Origin: Flaccisagitta enflata
Lineage: Eukaryota > Chaetognatha > Sagittoidea > Aphragmophora
Length of the DNA: 64,000 bases
Assembly (NCBI GenBank): GCA_965153355.1
Contig: OZ231127.1
Span: 5,394,001-5,458,000, forward strand
Reading direction: 5' to 3'
Shown in pieces: positions 17,916 through 30,791 of this stretch (positions are counted from its first letter, which is position 1; each line of letters begins with the position of its first letter). The position numbers were made by a program, and so were the translations under genes. Below the pieces are notes generated by a model, which worked only from the letters and a program-made list of their open reading frames with translations, had not been told where the DNA came from and searched no databases.

Positions 17916-20170
17916 TAAGTAGGATCAGGAGTGGGGTAGGATCATTGATGTGGTATGTGGGTGGGCTGGGACACTGCTGTGCAGGGTACGACAAAGTGCT
18001 CAAGCACGCGAGCGTTGCATGAAAGAAAGAATTTATTATGAAAATATGATAAAAATGATCTTTTAACCTTTTTTATTCTGAATTTCTTATTACTTCCTTT
18101 ATCAAAAGTCTTTGTCCACCCTGGGAGAAAGTTAATTTATTCAAAAAACACATTAAAACATATTCTTTTTTTTTTTTTGTACTGACAATTTTTATGAATT
18201 CTTTTTGAAATGATAAATGATTACAGTGGAATCCCACCTTAGTGGCACCTCCATTTAAGGGATATCCCCATTTAAGAGACAACACTGCACAAAGGGCAGG
18301 GAGTCTTTCTTAGTGCATATAGGGGCATTCTTTCTTTCAATAGCTCCCATGGTGCACTATGACCTGTCCGAGGTAGAGGAATATGATTTTACTGAATTAT
18401 CCCATTCCATGTACAGCTTATTGGAAGCCAAAGCTAAATTACAGCTTATATTTCAATAGAAAGAGAAAAAAATTCTATTCCGGCCTATTTCCATCAAAAA
18501 CTTTATACCAATTTGTAGATCTTCTCCCAACAAATCCAAATATACAATCTTTTCCTGCAACTTTTCTGCATTTTAGGAGAAAAAGCTCATGGAAAAGTTG
18601 TTGCAAAGCAGCTCTGTCGTTTTAGATAATTTTCTCAAAGCTTATCAAACTGTTTTAAAATTTTTTTTATAGATTTTCCATTGATAATGTATTGTATTTA
18701 AAACATATCATTCCTGATCTACTATTGATTAGATGACCAAATCTTTAAGCCACAAAGGCTCATTACTTTGCAAAGTGCAAGATTGATGTTTTGGGCATAC
18801 CGGGTGATCAGCCGGAATTGAGTAAATCTTTTTGGACACTGAGACTGAACAACTGATAGTTGAAAGATCGGCAATGATTCATAATAAAGATAATTAATGA
18901 ACATTTACTTTAAGCCCAAGATAGGTATTGTAGCCCAAAAGGCTTGCAAGTTACGGCTGTAAATGCTTTTTCCGAAGATTGGGAATTGATACCAAAATAG
19001 GAGTAATTTGGACGATTGACTTTTTCCCATTTTCTTAATGTTGACGGTGTTTTTAGTATATCTGATGATTGGGTAAAGCTAAATTCCATTTTTTGGTGCC
19101 AAATTGATATGTTTTAGTCCTGTTTTAAAAAGAGAATCATAAGAATCACAATTTCTTACCTAAAATGTCTCTAGTCAAAATGAATTAACTTGACATTAGA
19201 CAAGGATTCTGTGCAAAATGCACAACTTTTCTAAATCGACATAAAATATAAAATAAAAATATAACTTAGAGGGCAGTTTTTTTAACATAATAGGGCTATT
19301 TCTTTTATAGATTAGCAAACGTTCACCAATTCTCTTCAATTCAAGACCATCCCCAACTAGTTTGCTCATGTAGTTCAAGTGTAGTGGCATCATACATTTA
19401 CTCAATTCTGGCTGATCACCTGGTAAAAAAGTTAAGACATATATTATTATAACAATAATTCCAGTAAAAAAAACTGGTTTATTTTTTTCTGCATTTTCAG
19501 AAATAGTATGTCACTTTCAAAACACTTTCATTTCTAAATGGTTAAAGCTGAAGAGACCAGATTGATTGCATCTGAAGGATTTTTTAATCAAGCTTTTTAA
19601 ATCTCACTATTTTTTGTATTTATTTTGTTTTGATGCATATTTATTGGTTATAACAGGTGGACGAAGACTTTTCATCAAGGTAGTAGTTCGAATTGAAGAA
19701 ATATTCTAAATGAATTTGTATGTCTGAACTTGAAATATAGCTAAAATTTTAAAAATTATGATTTTATTATAGCCAGGAAGCCACTGAAAAATTCTGCTTG
19801 TAAAGTTGTAGGCACCCAAAAATTTTGTCGGACCCTGCTGCTGTGGTTGGGAAGGGGCAGTAATGCTTAGAAATCACTATTTCAGCCGACATTGCTTCAT
19901 ACAAAAATTTCCGGTAACTACTTTGAATATCGACAGATGGATAAAAACAAGTGATTAAAATCTAATTCCTCCCTGATAGATAGACATAAGTGATTAAAAT
20001 CTAATTCCCCCTGGACATCCACTTGTCAACACAATTTGTTGGAAATTCAAGAGGAAATCTACTGATCATATTTTTAATTTTTACATGCGTCCTCGCATAT
20101 CTATAAGAGGTCATGCGTGTCATGGTTGGTTGGTCGGTCACGCAAACGTTGAAGTCACGTAAAACAACCT
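17916..20170. other. No gene seen
   Basis: A/T-rich. A possible transposon end starts at about 18225 (cagtggaatcccaccttagtgg), but no partner end was found. A short duplication 'aagtgattaaaatctaattcc' occurs near 19950-20010. Confidence 0.45.
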
Positions 20171-20188
20171 AATTTGGCGTCTTTCTTT

Positions 20189-20300
20189 AATTCTTTTACT
20201 GGCACTCATTCATTCATTCAATCATATATTCTTTCATTCAACCATTCATTCATTCATTCATTGATCCATTCATACATTCATTCGTTCATTCATTCATTTA
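20189..20300. repeat. (ATTC)n microsatellite
   Basis: Degenerate CATT tetranucleotide run. Confidence 0.9.
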
Positions 20301-20376
20301 AAACGTTGATTCACGAATTTCTAATTAGCGATGCGCACATATTGGCCATAAACTTGCCTTGTTTCCTATTGAGCAG

Positions 20377-20670
20377 GTCACCTGGCACCAAGCTGTCATG
20401 CCATTATCAAAAGTAAGTATCAATTGAGAGTTTAAAAAAAACAAAATTGACTAACGTCTGCCCAAAAAAAGTTCTTCTTTTTCCTCTTTGAGTTCTCTTC
20501 TCTCTCTCTCTCTTTCTCTTTGTCTCTCTCTGTTTCTCTGCTCTCATCTTAGCTGCAAACGTGGGGCCGTCAAAGTTAGGGCAATCGTTATCATTTCCAG
20601 TGATGCCATCCCATATCGTGTCAATGAATTGTTTGTGTTGACAATGTTTCGATATGGAATTCTCATTAAT
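20377..20670 (+). other. Possible weak exon pair, unassigned
   Basis: A mini-exon at 20377-20410 (acceptor tgagcag, donor aaaa|gtaagt) could join a segment starting at about 20552 after catcttag. The joined frame ends in TGA after some 45 residues. No domain is recognised, so this may be chance. Confidence 0.15.
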
Positions 20671-20699
20671 AACTCAAAGAGGAGAAGAGAGAGGAGACA

Positions 20700-21091
20700 A
20701 GAGAGAGCCAGAGTTAGAGAGAGAGAAAAGAAGAAGAAAGAAGAAGAACTAGAAGAAGAAGAAGGAAAAGAAACACAAATAGGAGGGAAGGTGAATGAAA
20801 CGGAGAAGAGCAAGAAGAAGAAAATTTAGAAGAAGAAAAAAAAGAAGAAGAAGAAGAAGAAGAAGAAGAAGAAGAAGAAGAAGAAGAAAGAAGGAAGTAG
20901 AAGAAAGAAGAAGAAGAAGAAAAGAAAAGAAAGAAGAGAAGAAGAAGTAAAAGAAGAAGAAAGAAGAAGAAAGAGAGAAGAAGAAAGAAGAGAAAAAAGA
21001 AGACTGAAAAGAAGAAAAAAGAAGAAGGAAAGAAGAAGAAGAAAGAAGAAAGAAGAAAGAAGAAGAAGAAAGAAGAAGAAAAGAAGAAGAA

Positions 21092-21123
<32 letters not shown>

Positions 21124-21390
21124 ACAAGAACAAGAACAAGAACAAGAACAAGAACAGGAACAAGAACAAGAACAAGAAGAGGAAGAGGAAGAAAAAATAG
21201 AAAAAGAAAAAGAAAAAAAAGAAATGAAAAGAAGAAGAAGAACAAAGAAGAAGATGAAAGAGAAGAAGAAGAAGGAAGAAAAGAAAAGAAAGAGAAAAAA
21301 AGAAAAAGAAAAACAAAAAGAAAAAGAAAAAGAAAATGAAAAAGAAGCAGAAAGGAAGAAGAAGAAGATCAAGAAGAAGTAGTTGAAGAG
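20700..21390. repeat. (GAA)n-type purine tract
   Basis: About 690 bp with only A and G on the plus strand apart from rare C or T. It includes an internal run of 'aagaac' hexamers at about 21120-21180. All long frames here are artefacts. Confidence 0.95.
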
Positions 21391-21669
21391 AGTTTTGCTC
21401 TTGCTTATTTAAAAACAAGTTCAACAGAAAATATTTCTGGCAGTCCAACTGACTGACGGAGAAACAAATGGACGAGAGTAGTTGTCGCGTCATAACAACA
21501 TAATAGTATGTAGGGGAGACTCTGAAGGTAGAATCAGCAAAAAGGAAAGATAGACGGGAAGTAAGACAGAAAGGGAAAGAAGGAGAAAATATGAATAACC
21601 AACAATTAAAGAGGAATCCTTATTCGTGTACCGAAGACCATAATCACTTTTTTGTCGCGCCGACTACGA

Positions 21670-21696
21670 AATGAGGAGAGAGAGTGCGAGAGAGAA

Positions 21697-21728
<32 letters not shown>

Positions 21729-21731
21729 TGA

Positions 21732-21786
<55 letters not shown>
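21670..21786. repeat. (GA)n microsatellite
   Basis: Dinucleotide run. Confidence 0.95.
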
Positions 21787-21790
<4 letters not shown>

Positions 21791-21824
21791 CGACACACAC
21801 GAAGTTCTAGTTAAGACAGGGATT

Positions 21825-21995
21825 TTTAGTCGCGCGTTACGCGAATTTACACCCTGCTTTGTCCTTCCGTCCGTCTGTCTGTCTGTTATTCGGTCCCCCT
21901 ATACTATTTTGATGTTTTTGCAGTTTTTGGCGTCACTGCCTCTGCCCAAATACTTTAGTAACTCGCACGCGATTGGGGTATCCGTGTATTCGGCC
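21825..21995. mobile_element. Family B element, reversed
   Basis: 'tttttagtcgcgcgttacgcga', short CCGT run, then 'gcacgcgattggggtatccgtgtattcggcctt'. Confidence 0.6.
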
Positions 21996-22259
21996 TTTAC
22001 TTGTTGTGACTTGTGAGACAAGGTTGGTTGAAAGAGAGCAGGGATTGTGAGGGAACAGGGATTGATGTAACATCTCCTGAGCATCTGTACGGATGCAAAT
22101 GACCGACACGAGGCGGAAACGGTTCTTGTCTGAAGGTAATCTTTACGCGCCAACGGACGAGTTCTTATTCGAGTTTTTGTTCGTTCGTCGTCATGAAATC
22201 GAATGCTAGCTTGCCACATTTCTCAGCCGCTCTTTCGACCGGTAGAGTCAGGATTGTCA

Positions 22260-22660
22260 CCGCTACAATTTGCTACTATGGCCACTATTCCCACTACGGC
22301 CACTATGACCACCATTGCCTCTGCTGCCGCCTCCACTGCCGACTCAGTAGCCGCTGCGGCCGCTGCCTCCACTGCCACCAAAGCCGACACTAATGTTGCC
22401 GCTGTTGTACTACTTCCTTAGTACTCGCTGCCATCACAGTCGCCGCTGCCGCCACAGCCGCCCCTGTCGCCGCCGCTGCCACCGCTACAACCGCTGCCAC
22501 GGTCGCCCCCGCTGCCACTACTGCCACTGTCGCTTCTGCTACCACCACTGCCGCGACCCCTCTACTGCAACCGCTACCGCCAACGCTGCTGCCGCCGCCG
22601 CCTCCGCTGCTGCCGCCGCCACTACCGCTCTCATCTCCAACGCCAGCAGCTTTTGTGTAC
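22260..22660. repeat. GCC/CCACTG-rich low-complexity tract
   Basis: Degenerate trinucleotide repeat (gccgctgccaccactgcc). The open frames are Ala/Thr- or His/Arg/Cys-rich and have no splice support. Confidence 0.8.
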
Positions 22661-22736
22661 TTTTTGCGGGTGACAAATGATCTTTTCCGCGGCTGGACCG
22701 ACCCTCTTTTTCCTTGACTACGATCTCTCTGTAAAT

Positions 22737-22737
<1 letters not shown>

Positions 22738-22797
<60 letters not shown>

Positions 22798-22836
22798 GCA
22801 ACAACAGCAACAACAACAACAACAACAGCAACAACG
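22738..22836. repeat. (CAA)n microsatellite
   Basis: AAC trinucleotides with a few CAG interruptions. Confidence 0.95.
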
Positions 22837-23272
22837 AAAAAACATAGCCCTAATACTATGGCGCCAGCAGTAGAAAGCCAAGAAAATTGAAAGAAGAAAG
22901 AAAGAAAGAAAGAAAGAAAGACGATGAAGAACGATAGAAGAAGAAGACAGAACTGAGAAACAAGACAGAAATGAAAAGAAGAAGAAAATCAGCGCTTCAT
23001 TAATCTGTTTGTAATGCGGCCAGTGGGTCAGTCGTTTGTCGGATGCCAGTCCAGTCATTCAAGTCTGTATGTACTAGACAAAAAAGGAACTATTAAGGAG
23101 TAATTTGGTCTGACCAGCACGATAAACCTAACATAGGCAGTATTTTAGCGTGTGCCCATAGTGTGAAGTGTTTGAGCTTGTACAGGGTTGGCTCTTAACT
23201 CTCATGCTTTATCTGTACACCGTTAATTGGGTCAGCCAAACAGAATAAAACAGAAAAGAAATGGGACGGGAC

Positions 23273-23277
<5 letters not shown>

Positions 23278-23326
<49 letters not shown>
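23278..23326. repeat. (GA)n microsatellite
   Basis: Pure dinucleotide run. Confidence 0.95.
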
Positions 23327-23329
<3 letters not shown>

Positions 23330-23589
23330 AATGAAATCCTCACATCATGTTGGGGGATTATATTTGTTCTGGTCACTCATTACCAGTGTTTGTGTTTGTG
23401 CATGATGGAAAAAGTGTGTGAAAAATGAAATTTTCATTCAAATTGTCCATTGAACAAACTCGCTTATCACCAATCACCAATGTAAAGAAGATCATCGCTA
23501 TGGTAGAACCGGTTAAGGTTTCCTTGACAACCCTACAGCCAAGGGAAGGTGTGAACAAACACGGAATTGTTACAAGAAGACATTGCTTT

Positions 23590-23712
23590 TTCGGCGTTTA
23601 CGGGCGGTTTTTTTGCATTTCTGCCCCTGCTGAAACACTTGGTTAACCTTTTTATTCACTGCTCCTGCCCACGCGTACGCGACTTGGGTGGCCGTGTAAT
23701 CGTGTAACCGGC
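23590..23712. mobile_element. Family B element, reversed fragment
   Basis: 'cctgcccacgcgtacgcgacttgggtggccgtgtaa...ccggccttgtt' matches the reversed left end. No tetranucleotide core remains. Confidence 0.6.
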
Positions 23713-24085
23713 CTTGTTACCCTTTCATTTATTTTCTCCATTCTGCAAAATAATGTAAGACAAATGCTTTCTTTGACAATCAAAAATATGGGTGTTGAAT
23801 TATAATCTCAGGTCATTGGTTAACTACTTGACCTAATCATTTCTACTTGGTCTAGATTTGCTGTTGTTTTATCTGGGGAAACCGAGGAGCTAGGGTTGTA
23901 ACCAACACTATTTTCGTAAAGATCGAAAGAGAGGAATCCTCTCTTGATATTGGTGCTAAGTTAGACATAATCGACGAATCAATGGCTTCTGACGGCTGAA
24001 GGCTTACGCTTGACTGAAATAAAGAATTGAAAATGATAATTTGATAACGACTCTGTCTCCCCGTTCTCTTTCTCTGTCGCTATGG

Positions 24086-24363
24086 GGCGCGTTTCTAGTC
24101 ACAGACAACCGCGTTTTTAACAGGCCACTCAGCTGCTCGCTACGTTCGCTTAGTTACACAGGTCACTCCGCTCACTCCGCTCACTTGTTTCGCAGCGCTC
24201 CAACTCACTTTGCTTGCTTTGCTCGCTCGCTTTGATCACAGGCTCACTCACTCACTTTGCTCACTCCCATCTTGGAAAGTTGAAATTCATGAATATGTGT
24301 TCACATTGTGGACGCGATTAACGAGAATGATCGTGTTTTTCGTCGTCAGTACAAACACGCCCT
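24086..24363. mobile_element. Family D element
   Basis: Left end ggggcgcgtttctagtc, right end 'acaaacacgccc', core of 'cactccgctcac' type. Confidence 0.7.
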
Positions 24364-24534
24364 ATCTTTATCTCGCCATCGTTTTCCTCTCCACTGATCA
24401 CCATTTGAAGACTCTCTATATGGATTCTCTAGGGTCGAAAAATCATTCACCCGAGTAAGTGACTAAGAGAGAGAGAGACACCCTACAAATGAGCCTTATG
24501 TCTGATACCTTGTCATGTGAACCTTTGAAGTTAG

Positions 24535-24725
24535 ATTGAGCCTTGAGGCTGGAATTAAAGTCATGAGACTAACATTTTTGCCATTGAGATGGGATTTTGG
24601 TCGTTAGGCTGGCATTGGATTTGAGCCTTGACGCTGAGGCCACAAGGCTAAGATTTGAGCCTTGGCACTGAGGCTAGGATTTGAGCCTTTAGGAAGCGAT
24701 TGAGCTCAGAGGCTGAGAATTGGGC
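24535..24725. repeat. 20-bp minisatellite, family A type
   Basis: Degenerate units of 'gggatttgagccttgaggct', related to the array at 7268-8040. Confidence 0.75.
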
Positions 24726-24892
24726 TTCACAAGTGGAGGACATTGAAGGGGGAGTAGGAAGAGGAGGAGAAGAAGAAGGAGAAGGAGGAAAAGAAGAAAA
24801 GAAATTACACTCCCTCAGAGTCGCTGTCCATAAATGAAGTTGATAAGTAAGAGGGCAAGACGGGTAAAAGGTAACAGAGGGTGAGAAAGAAA

Positions 24893-24985
24893 ACAAGAAG
24901 AAGAAGAAGAAGAAGAAGGAGAAGAAGAAGAGGAAGAAGAAAAAGAAAAAGAAAAAGAAGAAGAAGAAGAAGAAGAGGAGGAGTG
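24893..24985. repeat. (GAA)n microsatellite
   Basis: Purine trinucleotide run. Confidence 0.93.
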
Positions 24986-25203
24986 AAGAGACAATAAGAT
25001 ATAATGTATTAAGAATATGATTCTTCTACTAATTTAAAGATTAATTTGAGTCTTGACTCTCAAGGCCAAGGCAAGGATGAAGCCAAATGTGGCACCATGA
25101 AGTCATCACTGCGACCAGACAGAAGCAGTTAACCTACCATCTCCCATCTGTCTCATTCACTCACCAAAAGCGGCGCGCGCGGGACAGAATAGAAGAGAAC
25201 GTC

Positions 25204-25219
25204 TTCTCTCTCTCTCATA

Positions 25220-25304
<85 letters not shown>
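25204..25304. repeat. (AT)n then (CT)n microsatellite
   Basis: About 60 bp of AT flanked by CT runs. Confidence 0.95.
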
Positions 25305-25311
<7 letters not shown>

Positions 25312-25403
25312 AAGTCGTATTCAATTTCCCAACAACAACCTCGGGCTAAGCATTTATTAACTCGATTCTAAAGAATTAACAAAGAACATTATAACAGTTT
25401 CTA

Positions 25404-25870
25404 CTGTATGATGGGAGCAAAGACGACCTAGAGTGGAGGATAGATTTTAAGTATTTCAATTTCATTTGATTTATAAAAAAATTGAGATCTATGCTAATTT
25501 ACAGTTGCTCTGTTGCTTGAATTAAGTTGAATATTTTAGCTTTTTTCATTCTTCAACTTGTGACTTGACTTTGTCATGACTTTATTTTTCAACGTTTTAA
25601 CCTAGCCTATTAGATCGGGCTGATAATTCTATATAATTTAGACTATTTTTGTAGGTTTTACAGCTATTTTTCAAAAAGAACAATTATGTAAATTAACATC
25701 AAGACAAAGCTTAAAGCAGGCATAAAACCTGTAAAAATGGTCTAACTATATATTGAAACAATAGAGCAATGTTTGATTAGCATAGATCTCAATTTTTTTA
25801 TACATCAAATGAAATAAAGGCACTTAAGATCTATCCTCCAGTCTAGGTCGTCTTTGCTCCCATCGTACTG
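25404..25870. mobile_element. Full-length foldback MITE with TA flanks
   Basis: The left arm 'gatgggagcaaagacgaccta' is matched by the reverse complement at the right end. The pairing continues to the centre (tagactatttttgtagg / cctgtaaaaatggtcta). TA dinucleotides flank both ends, as for Tc1/mariner-type insertions. Confidence 0.75.
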
Positions 25871-25899
25871 TAGGCCTTAGTACCACTCCCTGCATGGAA

Positions 25900-27800
25900 G
25901 GTGTTGTTACTGTCTCATCTCGTCGTTTCATCAGAGGTTTGTTTGGTCAATGATAAGGCGGGCATTGTATTTCCAGCTTTTGGCAAAGGTAAAATGCAAG
26001 ACCATGCCCAAACCCATTGGAAATATTATATAAAACGTTAGCCATATGACGGAAAAAAAACAATAATTAAACTGCTTAGTGCTTACTCTGTATAGCTAAT
26101 TTTTGTTTAGATCGTCATCTCTGTTAAAATCATGACGGCGCGTATTGTCCCAGAGTGGGCAGGGTCACCGGTCTCAGCCCCGCCGATCCCTACTTCAAAG
26201 GTGAATTTAGAATCACTTTTTAGATGCGTCCTCGCATTTCTGTAAGAGGGTGTGACCCTTGGTCGGTAGGTAGGTAGATAGGAGGGTAGAAATCGGGGTC
26301 CCTAACAACTATATGTGAAACTTACTGGCAGATTAGAGGGGGTCTTGGCAACTTTTGGAAGTCGGAGAAAGAAAAGATGGATGAAAAAGAAGACATTCGC
26401 ATTGGCAATATGAAAATTAGCGGGGATGTGCTTAAGAAGTTAATTTGCATATTGTAGTCCCGCTAATTCTTCTTTTTTTCTACAACAAAAAGTAATCGCA
26501 GCAAAAATTCTGATGTCCTGATGGTGATTTATACGTTTTTGAAGCAATCTGATGTTATTTGAAGTTAGTATATCGTTTGGTTCACGTCAGCTTGGATGAT
26601 TGTAAAACCATATTACAAACAACATTCGTTTTCATAAGATCGTATATGAATTTCGATGCCATAGATAAGATATTAGCTCAAACTCCAACTCCTTTTCCTT
26701 TTCGTTTTCCTTTGATGAAAATATTTGAATGGCGGGAGAGCAATCTCGCCTCACGAAAACCGGCACTGGGAAGAACAGACCGCCGGGGACTACCCGACAT
26801 TTGGAGGAAATATCTGTCGTCGGTGTTTTAGGGGAGTATGGTGGTTATCGGTGGTCGGCTGGTATTTTTCAGCGTTTGGAGTGGTTTTTGGCCATTGTGA
26901 TGGTATTTTAGGGTTGGTAAGGTGGTTGGCTGGTATTTTGCAGCCTCAGGGTAATTTTTGTGCATTGCACCTCACCCTCACTTCTGATAACACATACCCT
27001 TAAACACTTTGCTCACCCATTACACTCTTAGTAAGTCTTATCATGCACGTAACTTGAGAGAGTTTTAAAGATATTGAGAGGGTTTTTTGCAGGCATGAAC
27101 TAAATAATGTGACATTTTCACAGTATATTTCACTATATCGCTGCTTTGGATGGACCAACCTGTTAAAAATTGGTAATCAAATTGAAGAGTTTTTGATGCT
27201 CTAACTGTTCTGGAAAAATTTTGGATCAGATATGGCCTCAAAAAAAATTTATTTACCTCAAAGCAGGTGAAAAAGTCAAATTTTGCACGTGACTTATAGG
27301 TGTTGGCCTTTTTCATTGAAAAATTAAGCCACTTACAAACTGAAAATTGACTTAAAATCCATGAGCAAATCAAACTACAGCTCAAGAGCTAACTAGTGGT
27401 GCAATCGGCATGTCTATTTGCTTCTGAATTTGGATTTTACAAAACTTCAAAGATACAAGGGTATTGTGAAATGATGATTTTTCATTATTTTAGTCACTTT
27501 TAGCTCTAAATTTGGCTATTTTGATGTTGAAATCGGTTGTAAAATCCATGAGATTATTAAACTAGAGCTTCAAAGTACAACTAGTGGTGCAATCCATATG
27601 TTTCTAATTTTTTTGTAAGATTTATATGGGTTTTAAAGATGTAAAGCTCATGAGATTTTTTTGATAGAGAAGAGACGAAAACAAGTTAAAATGAATACAA
27701 AATTGTTATCTTAACGCAAAACATTAAAATCAAATAACTGGGTGAGATGTTGTTATTAGGCGAAGTCGATGAAAAGCCAGAGGGATAAGTAGACGTCGTA
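25900..27800. other. No gene seen
   Basis: Includes a family C start-like fragment at 26222-26270 (gatgcgtcctcgcatttctgtaagaggg). A diverged duplication lies at about 27350-27420 and 27535-27600 ('aaaatccatgag...actagtggtgcaatc'). Confidence 0.45.
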
Positions 27801-27817
27801 GAAGGGTTTCAGGATTG

Positions 27818-28020
27818 TCACCAGGAGGTGCTTCAAGATTGTCACCAGGCGGGCTCCAAGATTGTCACCAAGGGGGCTCCAAGATTGTCACCAAGGGGGC
27901 TCCAACATTGTCACCAAGGGGGCTCCAACATTGTCACCAAGGGGGCTCCAACATTGTCACCAAGGGGGCTCCGAGATTGTCACCAAGGGGGCTCAAGATA
28001 GTCACGGGGGGGGGCTCCAA
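27818..28020. repeat. 24-bp minisatellite 'gattgtcaccaagggggctccaa'
   Basis: About eight units, nearly identical in the middle. Both plus-strand open frames over it are repeat artefacts. Confidence 0.93.
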
Positions 28021-28059
28021 GGTCATCACCAAGAGGGCTCCTCAACGGTCGGCGCCAAG

Positions 28060-28400
28060 GGAGCTCGGAAGTCAGCACCAAGAGAACTCGTATGTGAGCG
28101 TGGAGGGAACTCGTAAGTCAGCGCAGAGGGAACTTGTAAGTCAGCGCGGAGGGAACTCGTAAGTCAGCGCGGAGGGAACTCGTGAGTCAGCGCGGAGGGA
28201 ACTCGTGAGTCAGCGCCGAGGGAAGTCGTGAGTCAGCGCCGAGGGAAGTCGTGAGTCAGCACCGAGTGAACTCGTAATTCAGCGCCAAAGGAACTCGTGA
28301 GTCAGCGCCAAAGGAGCGCAGCAGTCAGCGCTAATGGTGTTTGAAAGTCAACGCCGAGGGAAATCAAAAGTCGGCGCGGAGGGAACTTGTAAGTAGGCAT
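28060..28400. repeat. 23-bp minisatellite 'ggaactcgtgagtcagcgcgga'
   Basis: About 14 units of roughly 23 bp with graded divergence to the right. Confidence 0.9.
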
Positions 28401-28662
28401 CGAAGCGAAGGTTCACAAAAGTCGACGACGAGAGAACAGCTTTGTAATTGAATCCAACTTGCCGATGATGGGCTAATGATGTTGCTTGTTGGCAGAAAGG
28501 TAGGAATGGACGATGATGGTGAAATCGGCTGAGCGTCATTTATGGATCCATTAATAAAGCGCAAGACTGACTAATAATTTTAAGGTGAAAAAGAGGGACC
28601 CATAACCAAAGAGAAATTCTCGTAAAAACGTTTACAGTGAAAGATAGTTTTGCGGAAAGGGA

Positions 28663-28705
28663 TGCCATCAACCCAATGCTTCAAGTGATAGCGGGCTGGA
28701 GGGCA
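28663..28705 (+). ncRNA. Hairpin motif, copy 1
   Basis: Outer stem TGCC:GGCA, then ATCAA, CCC paired with GGG, an AAT bulge, GCT paired with AGC, and a 9-nt loop. It shares the core AACCCAATG..GCGGGC with six other copies in 4.3 kb. Confidence 0.45.
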
Positions 28706-28825
28706 GAGGAAAAAAAGGGAAATGGATTAACTTTACCGACAATTTGGGGGAACCGTAAAAAGACAAGATAATAGACGAATCTTAATTGTCAACAGCTCTT
28801 ACTATAAAAAATGAACGGGGGGGGG

Positions 28826-28864
28826 TGTCATCAACCCAATGCTACCAGTAGTAGCGGACTGACG
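28826..28864 (+). ncRNA. Hairpin motif, copy 2
   Basis: Outer stem TGTCA:TGACG (one G-U pair). Inner stem GCTAC:GTAGC, a compensatory change from GCTG:CAGC. The CCC:GGG helix is reduced to two pairs here (GGA). Confidence 0.45.
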
Positions 28865-29024
28865 GCAATAGGGAAAAAAAATTAAAGGGAAATTTTTAGT
28901 ATGAATCCACAGCATGGGGAAAAAGTATAACGATTGGGAGAATAGCAAAAAAAAGTGAGCTTTAACTAGAACTAACGGGAGATGTCACAAAAAATCCAGT
29001 AATAGATAACATTAAGGGATGTGG

Positions 29025-29068
29025 ATGCCATAACCCAATGTTACCAAATGGCAGCGGGCAAATGACAT
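29025..29068 (+). ncRNA. Hairpin motif, copy 3
   Basis: Outer stem ATGcCA:TGaCAT with one C-A mismatch. Inner stem GTTaCC:GGcAGC with one mismatch and one G-U pair. Confidence 0.45.
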
Positions 29069-29474
29069 TTAGAAAAACGGGAAGGGGGAGGGAGAAATTA
29101 TAAGTCAGCCTATCATGACAAATATTGCGCTTGTAATTCAACATAATTGAGTCACCATCCGAATTGAGAACGTGAAAAGATCTTCATGGCCATTTGTGAA
29201 CTTTGGAGCGATAAGAGAATGAAGACGTTGATGTAAGGCAGATTTTTCATGATGTCGTTCGTATTCGAAACTTCTCGGGTGGCGTCGCGTTGTTTGTGGC
29301 ATCAATTGATTCCCTTATGGTTCTTAAGGCTACCAAATCCTTTTGGGCAGAGTTTGTGGATTACCCTTGAAATCAAGATCAGACGGTGAGCGCCTTAGAA
29401 TTTCAAACTTTCATGAAAGGTTATTCTGGAGTTTGTGATTCCCTGATGTGTACGAAATGGGCAAGGAAGTAGAG

Positions 29475-29810
29475 GGAACTCTTGCATCCTTTTGAAAGAG
29501 GGAAATTCTTCATCCTTGAGAAAGAGGGAAATTCTTGCATCCTTGAGAAAGAGGAAATTCTTGCATCCTTGAGAAAGAGGGAAATTCTTGCATCCTTGAA
29601 AGAGGGAAATTCTTCATCCTTGAGAAAGAGGGAAATTCTTGCATCCTTGAGAAAGAAAATTCTTCATCCTTGAGAAAGAGGGAAATTCTTGCGTCCTTTT
29701 GAAAGAGGGAATTTCTTGCATCCTTTTGAAAGAGGGAAATTCTTGCATCCTTGTGAAAGAGGGAAATTCTTGGTTAATGTGAAAGAGAAAGGCAGAGAAA
29801 TTCTTGCATC
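29475..29810. repeat. 27-bp minisatellite 'gagggaaattcttgcatccttgagaaa'
   Basis: About 12 units of 22-28 bp. Length changes between units are small deletions of 'gc' or 'ttga'. Confidence 0.9.
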
Positions 29811-29819
29811 TCTATGAAG

Positions 29820-30750
29820 GACGAAAAAGAAGCGGAAACTTCTTGCATCCCTGAAGTGTGGTTGGAAGGAAGGAGAGAGATGTCAACTCCACGTTTGCTC
29901 GAGGAGAGGAGAGGACAATAAGAGAGAAAATGGGAAAGAGGGGAAAATCTTGCAACCCTGAGAATTTGTTGTCGCCATCATGTGGTGAAGGGTCCATACC
30001 ATATTACCGGAGATCGATGCATCCATGCTTTCAAACCATTTGGACGTCGCAATTGGACAGAGATGCTCTATTTCGGATTAGCTGCGGCAGAACCTCTTCT
30101 TAGCGCATTTAATGAATTTGATGGGAAAATTGATGGCCGTGTTGCTGTCACTGATGTCCGCTTAATAAATCGAACTCTCGCGTAAGGCATGTCTGTGTCG
30201 TAATCTGTCCATTGGAGTTTGTGCATTTCCACCACTCGTTCTCAAACGGCAGCGGCACCATTGTAGCTTTCAATAACTTTCCCAGGGTTCCAGCGGTAGA
30301 ACTGCCACTAACGGACAAAGCAGCATAATTGTTTTTTGATAATGGCGGAAGCGGTGACATCGCCGTAATTTTTTTACCTTTGACCTTCAAGCCTTGGACG
30401 GATGTTTGCCAACGTGAGACAGCCTTCAGTGGCCGACTGTACTTGCAGATTTTACCACCAGGCATTGAGTTCCATTCAACGGGAACAACCACGGCCAAAT
30501 TCTTGGGTCATCGATGCAAATTACATTGTGACGCAATGGAGGATGAAGAGGATTCGGTTGTTGGGCTGCAGGAAGTTGTAATGGGGATGCAGGATTTGAC
30601 AAAGGACAGTTTGCCATGACTGGACCACTTGATGAAGTAGATGCATTGCTTGATGGCTTGACTTGACATTGGATCAAGACGAATCTTGAAATGGACAATT
30701 ACGCCAGTTGAGAAAGGTAGTCGGATCAGCAGAGGACAAGTGGTGTGATG
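29820..30750. other. No gene accepted
   Basis: Overlapping frames run on both strands (plus 29982-30185; minus 30148-30498). Neither has a recognised domain or convincing splice borders. Confidence 0.35.
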
Positions 30751-30759
30751 GGAGACATC

Positions 30760-30791
30760 GCGACCCAATGCTGTCAGAAACAGCGGGCCGC
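30760..30791 (+). ncRNA. Hairpin motif, copy 4
   Basis: Inner stem GCTG:CAGC and CCC:GGG. The outer stem is only GCG:CGC and is placed closer in, so this copy is the least regular. Confidence 0.35.

Noticed and set aside
18225-18330. A Tc1/mariner-like end (cagtggaatcccacc)
   Set aside because: No matching inverted end or transposase was found within several kb, so no element was called.
20544-21493. Phe/Leu/Ser-rich frames up to 259 codons
   Set aside because: Translation of a purine/pyrimidine microsatellite; no Cys pattern, domain or splice support.
29982-30185. Plus-strand frame with GDRCIHAFKPFGRRNW
   Set aside because: Looks protein-like for a short stretch, but no domain, start context or splice partner was found, and a minus-strand frame overlaps its end.
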